Shown piece by piece: positions 1 through 9,180 of a DNA stretch of 64,000 bases; positions within the stretch are counted from its first letter, which is position 1, and each line of letters begins with the position of its first letter. The DNA lies in assembly GCF_014126615.1 (NCBI RefSeq), contig NZ_CP059897.1, forward strand, positions 806,001 to 870,000. The letters run 5' to 3'. The position numbers were made by a program, and so were the translations under genes. The notes beneath the pieces were generated by a model. That model was not told where the DNA came from, ran no database searches, and saw only the letters and a program-made list of their open reading frames with translations. Source of the stretch: Ciceribacter thiooxidans (GTDB lineage Bacteria; Pseudomonadota; Alphaproteobacteria; Rhizobiales; Rhizobiaceae).

Positions 1-515
1 TTGGCGCCGGTCGCGGCCAGAACGAGGCTGTTTTCGAGCGACATGAAGCCGACGACCTGGCTCACCGCATTCCGCCGCGTTACCATCACCAGCAGGCTGA
101 TCAGCAGTACCGACAGCGCAAAGGCGAGATCTTCGCGCACAAGCGGATTGGCCCCGGGGGTGACCCTGAGCATGACGACCATGGCAAGCGCCACGAGCCC
201 GATGCCGGCAAGCATCGTCGGCCCGATGCCGACCACGGTCTCGATCTCGCGATGAATGCCGAGCTGGCGGATCATCCGGTGCAGCACGACCGGGATGACG
301 ATCGCCTTGAACACGAGCGCGATTGCCGCCGTCACATAAAGGTGCGGCGCATCCTGAATGTAGGCCTGCCAGGCGACCGAGAGGGTCAGCACCAGCGAAT
401 GCAGAGCAAAGACGTTGAGGAGGGCATAGAGCCGGTCCTGATAGAGCATCATCATGCTGACGACGACGAGGCCGCCGGCCAGAAGATGTGCGATGTCGAA
501 GACGAGACCGTGCAT
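1..515 (-). CDS. hyfE: Hydrogenase-4 subunit E-like membrane protein, cut by window edge
   Basis: The minus strand from position 515 reads MHGLVFDIAHLLAGGLVVVS and continues open to base 1, giving about 171 residues with the C-terminus outside the window. It is very hydrophobic, with several membrane segments, and matches the HyfE type of membrane subunit of hydrogenase-4/formate-hydrogenlyase-like complexes. The ATG overlaps the TGA of the upstream hyfC by one base (TGATG), so translation is probably coupled. The role is as a membrane-arm subunit of an NDH-1-related redox complex. Catalytic subunits would lie beyond the left edge, so the electron donor cannot be told. Confidence 0.85.
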   Translation of the reverse strand, partial: MHGLVFDIAHLLAGGLVVVSMMMLYQDRLYALLNVFALHSLVLTLSVAWQAYIQDAPHLYVTAAIALVFKAIVIPVVLHRMIRQLGIHREIETVVGIGPTMLAGIGLVALAMVVMLRVTPGANPLVREDLAFALSVLLISLLVMVTRRNAVSQVVGFMSLENSLVLAATGA

Positions 516-1471
516 CAAAGGCTCCTCGAGACGAAGCGCAGAAGGGTTGCGAGCAGCCCGAGCATCAGGGCCGCGCCGAGGAAATCCGGAACGCGGAAAA
601 CCCGCATCTTGGCGGTCGCGGTCTCGAAGACGGCAAGCAGGATGGCGGCGACGGCAAGCTTGACGGGGTAGGCGAGTGCCGCGACCACGTAGGTTGCTGG
701 CGCGTCGCCGGGGCCGGCAAGCTGGAACGGCACGAAGATGCAGGCGATCAGCGAAACGTAGAGCAAAAGTTTCAGCGAGGCGGCAAGTTCGATCATTGCC
801 AGATGCCGCCCGGAATATTCGAGCACCATCGCCTCATGCACCATGGTGAGCTCGAGGTGGGTCGCCGGGTTGTCGACCGGAATACGCGCGTTCTCCGCTA
901 TCGCCACCATGACGATCGCGACGAGTGCGATGCCGAGTGAGACGCGCAGGCCGACCTCCGGTGAATTGACGAAGGCGGCGATGCTCGAAAGCTGCGTCGA
1001 GCCGGCGACGAGCGCCAGTGAAAAGATGATGAGCAGCATGGCCGGCTCGGCAAGTGTCGCGATCATCATCTCACGGCTCGAGCCGATCCCGCCGAAGCTT
1101 GTGCCGACATCCATTCCGGCAAGCGCGAGAAAGAAGCGGGCGCTGCCGAGAAGCGCGACGATGGCGATCAGGTCCGCCGTCCAGCTGAAGATGAGCCCCG
1201 TCGCAAACGTCGGCACGATCGCGGCCGCCACCCAGGTCGCGGCGAAGATCAGATAGGGCGCGACCCGGAAGAGCCAGGAGGCACTCTCCGCCACGATCGC
1301 CTCCTTGCGGAAGAGCCGCACGAGGTCACGGTAGGGCTGGAAGATCGAAGGCCCCCGGCGGCGCAACAGCCGCGCCTTCACCTTGCGTACGAAACCGGTC
1401 AGCAGCGGCGCCAGCGATATGACCAGGGCCATCTGCAGGGCCTGGACGAGGAAGGCGAAGATCACGTCCAT
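515..1471 (-). CDS. hyfC: Hydrogenase-4 subunit C / NuoH-like membrane subunit
   Basis: This 318-residue protein belongs to the respiratory complex I subunit 1 (NuoH/HycD/HyfC) family, which anchors the soluble electron-transfer arm to the membrane arm. Family hallmarks seen are RGPSIFQPYRDLVRLFRKE near the N-terminus and ENARIPVDNPATHLELTMVH in the C-terminal half, with about eight membrane helices. I chose the ATG at 1471, which overlaps the end of hyfB by 10 bases; an upstream extension would run into hyfB coding sequence. It ends exactly where hyfE starts. Expressed as part of the minus-strand hyfB-hyfC-hyfE run. Confidence 0.9.
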   Translation of the reverse strand: MDVIFAFLVQALQMALVISLAPLLTGFVRKVKARLLRRRGPSIFQPYRDLVRLFRKEAIVAESASWLFRVAPYLIFAATWVAAAIVPTFATGLIFSWTADLIAIVALLGSARFFLALAGMDVGTSFGGIGSSREMMIATLAEPAMLLIIFSLALVAGSTQLSSIAAFVNSPEVGLRVSLGIALVAIVMVAIAENARIPVDNPATHLELTMVHEAMVLEYSGRHLAMIELAASLKLLLYVSLIACIFVPFQLAGPGDAPATYVVAALAYPVKLAVAAILLAVFETATAKMRVFRVPDFLGAALMLGLLATLLRFVSRSL

Positions 1472-3483
1472 AGCGCCACCACCAGAAGAAGGAGGATCAG
1501 GGCGACGAAGACGAGGCTGAGATACCGCCGGATCGTCAGGAATTGCAGGTGATTGAGCTTTTCCGCCGCATAGCCGACGACGCCGGTCAACGGCGCATAG
1601 AGCCAATCCCAGATGAGGTCACGCATTGTAACGGTCAGCCGTGCGGGCCGCAGTTCGCCCGGCGCCGGCATATCGACACGCTCTCGCGCACGGAAGACCA
1701 GAGTGCCGAACACCCGACGGATCGGTTGTGCGAAACCGGCTGCGGAGTACTGCGTCATCGGGCTCGGTTCGGGGAAGCCGCAATCCCATGCCGGCGCCCG
1801 CCGGAGTGCCCGCGAGCCGAGGCGATGGACGAGGAAGGCGGACACGGAGGCCGAAAAGGCGATGAAGAGGAAGACCAGAAGGCCGTTATAGGAGCTGTGG
1901 GTTTCGGTGATTGGCACGATTGACAGCCAGCCGATACCGGCCTGTTCCGGAAGCCGATCGCCGACAAGCGCAAGCGCGACCGGGGCAAGGCTGTCCATGA
2001 CGAGGCCCGGCAGGATGCCGGCGAGAAGGCAAAGTGCCGCAAGCACGAGCATGGCAGCGAGCGAGAAACGGTCGACCTCGGCCGCCACGGAGGCGATGGC
2101 CGTGCGCGGGCGCCCGAGAAAGGTCACGCCGAATGCCTTGACGAAGCAGGTGGCGGCGAGCGCCGCCGAAAGGGCCAGGAGCCCGCCGATCGCCGGGACG
2201 ATGATCTTCAGTCCCCATTGCGGCAGATCCGGGCTCTGGAGGATTGCCTGGAAGGCAAGCCATTCCGAGGCGAAGCCGTTGAAAGGCGGCAGCGCCGAAA
2301 TCGCCACGCTGCCGACAAGGAAGGCGAAGCTGGTGACAGGCATGCGATGGATCAGCCCGCCGAGCTTTTCCATGTCCCGCTCGCCGGTCGCACTCAGCAC
2401 CGCGCCGGCGCCGAAGAAGAGCAGACTCTTGAAGAAAGAGTGGTTGAGCACATGGAAGAGCGCCGCCGTGAAGGCGAGTGCCGCCGGACCGCTCATGCCG
2501 TTTGCCGCAAAGGCGAGCGTCAGTCCGAGGCTGACGAAGATTATGCCGATGTTCTCGATCGTGCTGTAGGCGAGCAGCCGCTTGAGATCCCGTTCCATCA
2601 GTGCGTGCAGGATGCCGAGGCTGGCGGTCGCGCCGCCGATCACCAGTACCAGAATGCCCTGCCAAGGTGTCGGCTGTCCGAGAAGGTCGAAAACGACGCG
2701 GACGAAACCGTAAATCGCGACCTTGGTCATGACGCCGCTCATCAGCGCCGAGACATGGCTCGGCGCGGCCGGATGGGCAAGCGGAAGCCACACGTGCAGC
2801 GGCACGAGACCCGCCTTCGAACCGGCGCCGAGAAGAAGAAGCACCAAGACGCTTCCGGCAATGAGCGGCGTATGCTCTGCGGAGCGGATTGCGGCGAAGG
2901 CATAGTTGCCGTCCGCTCCCGCCAGAAGCCCGAACGCGAGCAGCAGCGTGAGCGTGCCGAAGCTCGCCATCACGATGTAGATGTAACCGGCCCTGCGGTT
3001 GGCCGCCTCGTGATGATGCGCCATCACCAGTGCCCAGGAGGCGAGTGACATGAATTCCCAGGAGATGAGGAAGGTAAACGCGTCGGCCGCCAGGATCACG
3101 AGGTTCATGCCCGCGAGGAAGGCGGGAAAAAAGGGAAGCACCCGCTGCGGCGCCTGTTCATGATACCCGTAGCCGAGGCCATAGAGGCTCGCGAGCAGCC
3201 CGCCCAGTCCCACCACCGAAAGAAAAAAGGCCGAGAGCGCGTCGAGCCGGAGATGCGATCCGAGCCAGGGCAGCCCGAGCGGCAGCGACATCTCCGAGGC
3301 GGGAGCCCCATTCGCCGCGCCGAGCAGTTGCAAGACCGCCGTCGCAAGGATGACTGCGGAAACGCAAAGGGCAAGTGTGTAGACGAGGGAGGTTGCCCAG
3401 GCTTTCCGTCCCGTCGCTGCGCCGAGCACTGCTGTTCCCACATACGCGCCGACCGAGACGAGGATGACCTGGACCGGCGTCAT
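1462..3483 (-). CDS. hyfB: Hydrogenase-4 subunit B / NuoL-type proton-pumping subunit
   Basis: A 673-residue polytopic protein of the NuoL/M/N antiporter-like family. The proton-channel signature PAAPSHVSALMSGVMTKVAI lies near residue 240 and contains the conserved lysine. A second conserved lysine is seen in LNHSFFKSLLFFGAG near residue 350. Length is normal for HyfB. It would form a proton or sodium translocating module of the membrane arm. The ATG at 3483 overlaps the stop of the upstream XRE gene (ATGA), implying coupling. It shares an operon with hyfC and hyfE. The family could equally be annotated NADH-quinone oxidoreductase subunit L-like; the HyfC and HyfE neighbours favour hydrogenase-4 type. 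Confidence 0.9.
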   Translation of the reverse strand: MTPVQVILVSVGAYVGTAVLGAATGRKAWATSLVYTLALCVSAVILATAVLQLLGAANGAPASEMSLPLGLPWLGSHLRLDALSAFFLSVVGLGGLLASLYGLGYGYHEQAPQRVLPFFPAFLAGMNLVILAADAFTFLISWEFMSLASWALVMAHHHEAANRRAGYIYIVMASFGTLTLLLAFGLLAGADGNYAFAAIRSAEHTPLIAGSVLVLLLLGAGSKAGLVPLHVWLPLAHPAAPSHVSALMSGVMTKVAIYGFVRVVFDLLGQPTPWQGILVLVIGGATASLGILHALMERDLKRLLAYSTIENIGIIFVSLGLTLAFAANGMSGPAALAFTAALFHVLNHSFFKSLLFFGAGAVLSATGERDMEKLGGLIHRMPVTSFAFLVGSVAISALPPFNGFASEWLAFQAILQSPDLPQWGLKIIVPAIGGLLALSAALAATCFVKAFGVTFLGRPRTAIASVAAEVDRFSLAAMLVLAALCLLAGILPGLVMDSLAPVALALVGDRLPEQAGIGWLSIVPITETHSSYNGLLVFLFIAFSASVSAFLVHRLGSRALRRAPAWDCGFPEPSPMTQYSAAGFAQPIRRVFGTLVFRARERVDMPAPGELRPARLTVTMRDLIWDWLYAPLTGVVGYAAEKLNHLQFLTIRRYLSLVFVALILLLLVVALWT

Positions 3484-3800
3484 GAACGACCCCCCGCGTC
3501 CTGGATGCCTGTGGCGTCTTCGCCCGCCTTGGGCGCCGCTCTCAATCGCACGCCGCGTCCGCCGGTCTCGCTTGCAGCGCCCTCGTCAATCAGTTCGATG
3601 CCGGCTCCGTCGAGCGCACGCAAAAGGCGCATCAGCGAGTCGACGTTGCCGCGGATGACGTGCGGGCTTGCTTCCATGCGCTGGATGGTCGGTACGGACA
3701 CACCGACGAGGCCGGCCAGTTGACGCTGGTCAATTCCGAGAAGAGCCCTGGCGGCTCGCAATTGAGCGGAGGTAATCACAGTTCCGCCATCGCTTCTCAT
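3480..3800 (-). CDS. Small XRE-family helix-turn-helix regulator
   Basis: A 106-residue protein with an XRE/Cro HTH at about residues 10-65: ITSAQLRAARALLGIDQRQL is followed by a second helix ending VPTIQRMEAS. It has a short basic tail. It is the first gene of the minus-strand run and overlaps hyfB by an ATGA junction. That placement suggests it controls expression of the hydrogenase-4-like operon; this is inference from position. No recognisable toxin partner is fused or adjacent. Confidence 0.85.
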   Translation of the reverse strand: MRSDGGTVITSAQLRAARALLGIDQRQLAGLVGVSVPTIQRMEASPHVIRGNVDSLMRLLRALDGAGIELIDEGAASETGGRGVRLRAAPKAGEDATGIQDAGGRS

Positions 3801-4251
3801 ATTTCAGCCTTGGTGTTTCATGTTTACTACCAATCTATTGATGTTTCAAACCATATTCTTACGGCGCGACATTTCGCGAACCTTCGGCGGAATTCTGCTT
3901 TTTTCGGATCGCAATACTCCCGCGATCTGCTCCGCCTTTTCTTGCGTTCCGTCATGTCTTGTCGGCCACGCATTGGAGGGGGAAGCTTGCCCGACACGGG
4001 TCGGCGCTGGCGTCTTTTCATAGCGGGTCGCAAGAAGGTGCAGTCGGTACCGTGCTGCTTACGCGCACCATGCCTGAAAGCGAAGCGCTTCTTCTCCACA
4101 CCAACGTTCGCCCGGGTCTTCCGACCGACGCGAACGAGAGGTCCGCTGGAAAAGGCAAGGCTGTTGCGAGAGGGAGAGTGGGGAAGGGGCTTCCTGGCGG
4201 AGTGAGGTGTCTGGAGAGAGGCTCCGGGCAATCCGCCATGGAGAAAGCCAG
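3801..4251. other. Gene-free divergent intergenic region
   Basis: About 450 bases separate the divergent XRE-hyf operon and the parB-like gene, so promoters for both must lie here. The part near 3810-3880 is AT-richer and carries two copies of TGTTTCA (about 3817 and 3843). No convincing gene or RNA structure was seen. Confidence 0.5.
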
Positions 4252-6417
4252 ATGGTAAAAGCTTCTGAAAAGATCACACTCAATACCGGGCGCGAAATTC
4301 CCTTCAACAAGCTTGTGCTCAGTCAGCGGAATGTTCGCAAGACGAAGGCGGGCATGTCCGTTGCGGATCTCGCCGAGGACATCGCCCGACGCGGACTTCT
4401 GACCAGTCTCAACGTTCGCGTCGAACATGACGCGCAAGGGCACGAAACCGGGTTCTTTCGTATTCCGGCCGGCGGGCGCCGTTACCGGGCGCTCGAGCTC
4501 CTCGTCAGTCAGGGACGCCTTTCCAGAACCGTCGCCGTTCCCTGCATCCTGAGCAAATCCACGACCGATGAGGTGGAGGACTCGCTTGCGGAAAACACTC
4601 AGCGCCTCGATCTGCATCCGCTGGATCAGTTTCGGGCGATCATGACGCTCTGGGAGGAGGGTGTCGGAGAAGAGGAAATCGCCGGACGCTTCTTTATTTC
4701 CGTCGCGACTGTGAGGCAAAGGCTGAGGCTTGCATCCGTCTCTCCGCGCCTTCTCGAGCGATATGCCGCCGACGAGATGACGCTCCAGCAGGTCATGGCG
4801 TTTTCGATCACCGATGACCGCGCACGCCAGGAGCAGGTCTGGGAGTTGATTTCGCGCCAGCCGTCGCGCGAACCCTACTACATTCGTAGGCTCCTGACCG
4901 AAACGACTGTGCGCGCAACGGATCGCCGCGCAGTCTATGTCGGCATCGCGGCTTATGAAGCGGCGGGCGGGATCGTGATGCGCGATCTCTTCGACGACGA
5001 TAACGGCGGATGGCTGGAGGATCCATCCTTGCTGGAACAGCTCGCGATCGAAAAGCTCAGGGCAGACGCCGACGCTCTGAAAACCGACGAAGGCTGGAAA
5101 TGGGTCGAGGCCGCATTTGATTTCCCATACGGACACTCCGCCGGTCTTCGTCGTTTCTACCCAGAGCGGGTCGAGTTGACGGATGACGAGCTTGATCGCC
5201 GTCAAGAGGTTGAGACACAGTACAAGACGCTCGATGCCGGTTACGCAGAAGCGACCGAATACGACGCCGACCTCGAACAACGGTTGGAGGAACTCGGCGG
5301 CGAACTTGATCGGCTGAACAATCGACCCCTGGTTTTTGATCGGCAGGAGGTCGCCCGCGGCGGCGCGTTCATCTCGCTTGGCGCCGACGGCATACCGAAA
5401 ATCGAGCGGGGCTTCGTCCGCCCCGAAGATGAGCCGGCTGGTACTGCCGAAGGCGACGATGCGAGCGACCGTAACGAGGAGGACGACGGCGAAGGAGATG
5501 GTGCGCCGTCCACGACGGAAGGTGCCCGCTCCAGCGCAGAGGCGAACACGGTGGATGGAGCCGACGAGGAAGATGGTACCGCGCGTGGACTTTCCGACCG
5601 TGTTGTCGAAGACCTGACGGCCGCGCGCACCCTGGCACTCAGAAATGCGCTCGCCAACGATCCGGCGATTGCCTTCGTCGCCGCCCTGCATGCCCTCGTG
5701 CTCAGGACCTTCTTCTCCCAAGGTTCCGCTTCCTGCCTCGAACTGACGTTCCAGAGCGCAAATCTGGGCCAGACGCCGGGCCTTTGCGACACCGTCTGGG
5801 CAAAGGAGATCGACCGACGCCACGAGGCGTGGGGACAGGATCTCCCGCGGAATGCCAGCGCGCTCTGGGACTACCTGATCTCGCTCGACGAGGTCCGTCG
5901 ACAGGCCTTGTTCGCGCACTGCATTTCGCTGTCGCTCAACGCCGTCGTCCAGGCATGGAACCGGCGGCCTGCCGCACTCTTGCATGCCGAACAGCTTGCC
6001 CGCTCCCTCGGCTTCGATATGGCCGAGGCAGGTTGGGAACCGACCGTCGACAACTACCTCGGCAGGATCACCAAGGCGCATATCTTGAAGGCCGTTCGCG
6101 AGGCCCGTGGAGAGCCGTCGGTCCAGCTTATCGACCATCTCAAGAAGCCCGACATGGCGCGCGAGGCCGAGCGGCTGCTGCGGCGTAGGAAATGGCTCCC
6201 GGAGCCGCTGCGCGCATCTGCTCCCGAAGTCTCGCCGGAAGAAGCCGCGGCTCGCGCCGTCGCTGCCGATGCGAATGCCGGTGGCTATACGAGCAGCACT
6301 ACGGATGAGGATGCAGGAACTGGCGCTCCGCGGTCTCCGGTGCAGGAGCCGGACGCTGGAGATCCTGCTTTCCGTCTCGTCGAGGATGAAGGCGCATCGG
6401 TTTCGGCCACAGGTTGA
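4252..6417 (+). CDS. Orphan ParB/RepB/Spo0J-family protein (721 aa)
   Basis: The N-terminal about 200 residues form a ParB/Srx-type domain with the conserved boxes PAGGRRYRALE and DSLAENTQRLDLHPLDQFRA, then an HTH (GRFFISVATVRQRL). The remainder is a long acidic region and a helical C-terminal domain. At 721 residues it is far longer than a canonical ParB. There is no ParA next to it, so it is unlikely to be the plasmid partition ParB; such proteins are common accessory DNA-binding proteins on rhizobial plasmids. I chose the ATG at 4252 because GGAGAAAG lies just upstream; an in-frame ATG at 4207 has no good ribosome site. Confidence 0.85.
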   Translation: MVKASEKITLNTGREIPFNKLVLSQRNVRKTKAGMSVADLAEDIARRGLLTSLNVRVEHDAQGHETGFFRIPAGGRRYRALELLVSQGRLSRTVAVPCILSKSTTDEVEDSLAENTQRLDLHPLDQFRAIMTLWEEGVGEEEIAGRFFISVATVRQRLRLASVSPRLLERYAADEMTLQQVMAFSITDDRARQEQVWELISRQPSREPYYIRRLLTETTVRATDRRAVYVGIAAYEAAGGIVMRDLFDDDNGGWLEDPSLLEQLAIEKLRADADALKTDEGWKWVEAAFDFPYGHSAGLRRFYPERVELTDDELDRRQEVETQYKTLDAGYAEATEYDADLEQRLEELGGELDRLNNRPLVFDRQEVARGGAFISLGADGIPKIERGFVRPEDEPAGTAEGDDASDRNEEDDGEGDGAPSTTEGARSSAEANTVDGADEEDGTARGLSDRVVEDLTAARTLALRNALANDPAIAFVAALHALVLRTFFSQGSASCLELTFQSANLGQTPGLCDTVWAKEIDRRHEAWGQDLPRNASALWDYLISLDEVRRQALFAHCISLSLNAVVQAWNRRPAALLHAEQLARSLGFDMAEAGWEPTVDNYLGRITKAHILKAVREARGEPSVQLIDHLKKPDMAREAERLLRRRKWLPEPLRASAPEVSPEEAAARAVAADANAGGYTSSTTDEDAGTGAPRSPVQEPDAGDPAFRLVEDEGASVSATG

Positions 6418-6432
6418 GCCAACCCTTCAAGA

Positions 6433-6525
6433 AGGCCCGGCCCTCCTGCCGGGCCTCGCTCTACTCCGCCGGCTGCCATCTCTTCGGCGGCAACCACCCC
6501 AACAGCCCGGCCCTTCGCGCCGGGC
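6433..6525 (+). terminator. Tandem GC-rich hairpins between parB-like and DUF932 genes
   Basis: Three stem-loops occupy the 131-base gap. The first is AGGCCCGG/CCGGGCCT (6433-6456), the second CCGCCG/CGGCGG (6466-6490), and the third GCCCGGC/GCCGGGC (6505-6525) followed by GATCTTGTTTC. None has a strong T-run, so they may be attenuators or mRNA-stabilising structures rather than full terminators. Confidence 0.45.
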
Positions 6526-6548
6526 GATCTTGTTTCAGGAGACAGCAC

Positions 6549-7742
6549 ATGAATACCACGATCTTCAGTTCAATCCCTGCTTCGACCACAGGATTCAAGG
6601 TCGACATCTCGCGTGGCGAGCGTGTCGGACGCGTGTCGTCGGAGTGGTTTTCTCGCCCCGCAGACGAGCGCTATCTGTCGCTCGGTGCGCTCTACGAAGC
6701 CGTGAAAATGCGATCCGACCGTGCCCAGTCGCGTACCGTCGAAAGTGCGGCAATCCGGGTTGAGGCCAATCGCGCTGATGCCGACAGGATCGAACTGATC
6801 GTCCCCGGCCAGAGACGGCCCCTTTTCCCGACCCACTGGAGCTATGGGCAGCTCTGCAGTCTCGTTGGCGCACCGGCGACCTATATGCGCCAGCTTCCCG
6901 CGCCCCTTGCCGGCATCAACCTCCAGCACGGACTGCTCTCCCACCGGTCTGAGCTGATGAAGACGCTGGAGACCGATGACGAACGTGTCGAACTCCGCGC
7001 CATCACGGGGCCGGAATACGGCAGGGTCTGGGATCATGAACTGGTGTCGGCGGTCATGCATATTGCCGGAAACGGAACCGGTGACACGATCTGGAAAGTG
7101 CCGGGTGTTCTCGACTGGTCAACGATGACCCACAATCCCTTCGTCGAAGTCAGTGAAGAGACCACCACGCTCTATGCCAGCGATCGCGACGTCTTCCTGT
7201 TCCTCGTTGACGACACCCACCCGATCGAAGCCGGCCGGCTGCCCAATGGCGAACCGGATCTCTATTTCCGCGGTTTCTACTGCTGGAACAGTGAAGTGGG
7301 TTCGAAGACACTGGGGATTGCGTCCTTCTACTTGCGGGCGGTGTGCGCCAATCGCAATCTCTGGGGAACGGAGAACTTCGAGGAAATCGTGATCCGTCAT
7401 TCGAAGTTCGCCGGCCATCGCTTCGCCCGTGAGGCCGCGCCAGCATTGACGAGCTTCGCCAACTCCTCTCCGGCAAATTTCGTCGCGGGAATCAGGGCCG
7501 CGCGAGATCGTATCGTTGCCCGCACCGACGAGGACCGCGAGGGTTTCCTGCGCAAGCGCGGCTTCTCGAAAGGTGACAGCGCCAGGATCATCGAAACGGT
7601 CTTGCAGGAGGAGGGGAGGCCGCCGGAATCGATCTTCGACTTCGTTCAGGGCATGACGGCGCTTGCCCGAAGAAGAACCCATCAGGACGCTCGTCTTGAA
7701 CTGGAGGGGAAGGCAAGAAAGTTGCTCGAGCAAGCCTCGTGA
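6549..7742 (+). CDS. DUF932-family plasmid protein
   Basis: A 397-residue protein of the DUF932 (phage/plasmid-like) family. Seen features include a central YFRGFYCWNSEVGSKTLGI block and the following CANRNLWGTENFEEIVIRHS, typical of the family. No enzymatic motif is evident and no function is established. Start chosen at 6549, preceded by AGGAGA at good spacing; a longer in-frame reading from 6414 would run through the hairpins. Same strand as the parB-like gene, 131 bases downstream, so probably co-transcribed. In rhizobial plasmids this family sits with the same DUF1173/toprim/DUF2493 set seen here. Confidence 0.8.
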   Translation: MNTTIFSSIPASTTGFKVDISRGERVGRVSSEWFSRPADERYLSLGALYEAVKMRSDRAQSRTVESAAIRVEANRADADRIELIVPGQRRPLFPTHWSYGQLCSLVGAPATYMRQLPAPLAGINLQHGLLSHRSELMKTLETDDERVELRAITGPEYGRVWDHELVSAVMHIAGNGTGDTIWKVPGVLDWSTMTHNPFVEVSEETTTLYASDRDVFLFLVDDTHPIEAGRLPNGEPDLYFRGFYCWNSEVGSKTLGIASFYLRAVCANRNLWGTENFEEIVIRHSKFAGHRFAREAAPALTSFANSSPANFVAGIRAARDRIVARTDEDREGFLRKRGFSKGDSARIIETVLQEEGRPPESIFDFVQGMTALARRRTHQDARLELEGKARKLLEQAS

Positions 7743-8047
7743 CAATCTTCCCGGCGCTCAACGATCCGTATCATTTCTCCTGTAACGAGGTTCCGTGTCT
7801 GCCTCGTGTCGAGGGAGGTGCCGTGCAAGATACCACTCCGTCGCGCGGCCAACCGCTCGGCGGGGCGCATCGGATCGATCTACCTCTGCGTGTCGTTTCT
7901 GAGGCTCGGCTATTGTGCCTTGCAAGACATTCCGGAATATAGTCGCCACACGCGGCCCGGAAGGCCCATCGAGAAGTCTGCCATATTCAATTGGCAGGCA
8001 AACGTCGGATGAATTGACGCGGTTGTTTAATCAGGGGTGGGTAACGA
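7743..8047. other. Gene-free stretch before the toxin-antitoxin locus
   Basis: About 300 bases with no supported gene in either strand. Short open frames here have no family resemblance and no ribosome site. Confidence 0.4.
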
Positions 8048-8075
8048 TATAGCGCCAACCTAGGGTGGCGTTATA
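8048..8075. promoter_or_regulatory. 28-bp palindrome, likely operator of the HigB-like locus
   Basis: Arms TATAGCGCCA and TGGCGTTATA flank a CCTAGG centre; only two base pairs mismatch over 28 bases. It lies 35 bases before the toxin ATG. Such sites usually bind the cognate antitoxin. A further half-like copy, ACGTTATA, follows at about 8082. Confidence 0.6.
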
Positions 8076-8109
8076 GGGTTGACGTTATATAAAGTGGAAG
8101 CTATATCCA

Positions 8110-8474
8110 ATGTCGTGGAATGTGGTATTTGATGAGGACTTCGCTAGGGAGTTCAGGGGGTTCGACAAGGAGGTAAAGATCGAACTGCGAGCAATGGTCT
8201 TGCTTCTCGAGATCGTGGACCTGAGCTTGGACGGCCACGCGCTGATACCCTTAATGGTTCGGACTACGCAAATATGAAGGAGCTTCGATTTGATGCGGCT
8301 GATGGAGTTTGGAGGGCCGCATTTGCATTCGATCCGGAGAGAAAAGCCGTTATTCTTGTCGCCGGAGACAAGTCGGGTACGAATGAAAAGAAGTTCTATA
8401 AGAAGCTGATCAACACTGCTGACAAGCGCTACAAAGCGCATTTAAGAGAGTTGAAGAAGAAGGAGAAAGAGTGA
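8110..8474 (+). pseudogene. RelE/HigB-type toxin with a single-base frameshift
   Basis: The reading from ATG 8110 begins MSWNVVFDEDFAREFRGFDK, typical of phage-derived Gp49/HigB-like toxins, but after residue 35 it goes out of frame and stops at 8277. From about 8217 the next frame reads GPELGRPRADTLNGSDYANM, then KELRFDAADGVWRAAFAFD and LVAGDKSGTNEKKFYKKLI, the rest of the same family. One base is missing around 8209-8217. Joined, the protein would be about 121 residues, normal for the family. It abuts the antitoxin gene by TGATG. Either the toxin is inactivated or the base call is wrong. Confidence 0.85.
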
Positions 8475-8842
8475 TGGCTAAATCAGCAAAAGACGTTTTT
8501 GCCGAAACGATGACTCCCGAGATGATCGAGGCGTCCGACCTGCGAGCTAAGGAATTGCTTGAGGAATATGACACGCTTCAAAAGCTGCGGAAAGCCCTCG
8601 ACCTGACACAGGAGCATATCGGACGCAAGATGGGCAAGAAGCAGGTTTCGGTTGCGCAGATGGAGAAGCGCTCCGATTTTCTTCTTTCAACGCTTCGGGA
8701 TTACGTGGAGGCTCTCGGTGGAGAGCTAGAGCTGGTCGTCAAGTTCAAGGACCATGCGCCTGTTCGTTTGGCGGGTATTGGCGAAAAGATTTTTTCGGAA
8801 GTTCCACGAAGACAGAACCGCTCCCGCCGTATTGCCGCTTAA
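8474..8842 (+). CDS. XRE-family antitoxin of the HigB-like pair
   Basis: A 122-residue protein with an HTH at about residues 38-75 (LRKALDLTQEHIGRKMGKKQ) followed by VSVAQMEKRSDFLLSTLRDY and VEALGGELELVVKF. This is the standard layout of antitoxins paired downstream of RelE/HigB-like toxins. ATG 8474 overlaps the toxin stop by one base and has GGAG upstream; a GTG three bases earlier is less likely. It would neutralise the toxin and repress the operon through the palindrome at 8048. Because the toxin frame is broken, it may now be an orphan regulator. Confidence 0.85.
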   Translation: MAKSAKDVFAETMTPEMIEASDLRAKELLEEYDTLQKLRKALDLTQEHIGRKMGKKQVSVAQMEKRSDFLLSTLRDYVEALGGELELVVKFKDHAPVRLAGIGEKIFSEVPRRQNRSRRIAA

Positions 8843-9180
8843 CATATTGCCATAGTGGCAGCGACAGCGGTCCGCTCCATTGTCTGCACGCCGCCGCTCC
8901 TGCACCGAGGTTGCATACGGGAATTGACCGTGAATAAGCGCTAAGGAACCGCGTCGCATGCAAACGGCGATGTCGTCTTGTGGTGCGCTCCGCGGGAGTT
9001 GTGGCGGTTGCTAGTATCCAAGATTGCTCTTTTAATTCAATTCGATAGCCGTTTTCTATGATCTTTGCTACCTAACGCCCGACATCATTGATTTGGTGTC
9101 GTCGTCGCATTTGCGGGACTGGGCACGGAGAGCTCGGGCGTAGGCGACGCGTCGGCAGGTTCATGGCCACTCTGTCAAGT
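8843..9180. other. Gene-free stretch between two toxin-antitoxin loci
   Basis: About 340 bases with no supported gene. A small TGCCA/TGGCA stem lies just after the antitoxin gene near 8850. Nothing else recognised. Confidence 0.4.

Noticed and set aside
4018..6138. A 706-codon open frame on the minus strand opposite the ParB-like gene
   Set aside because: It is a shadow of the high-GC coding strand. The plus-strand frame shows clear ParB motifs and a ribosome site; the minus frame has none.
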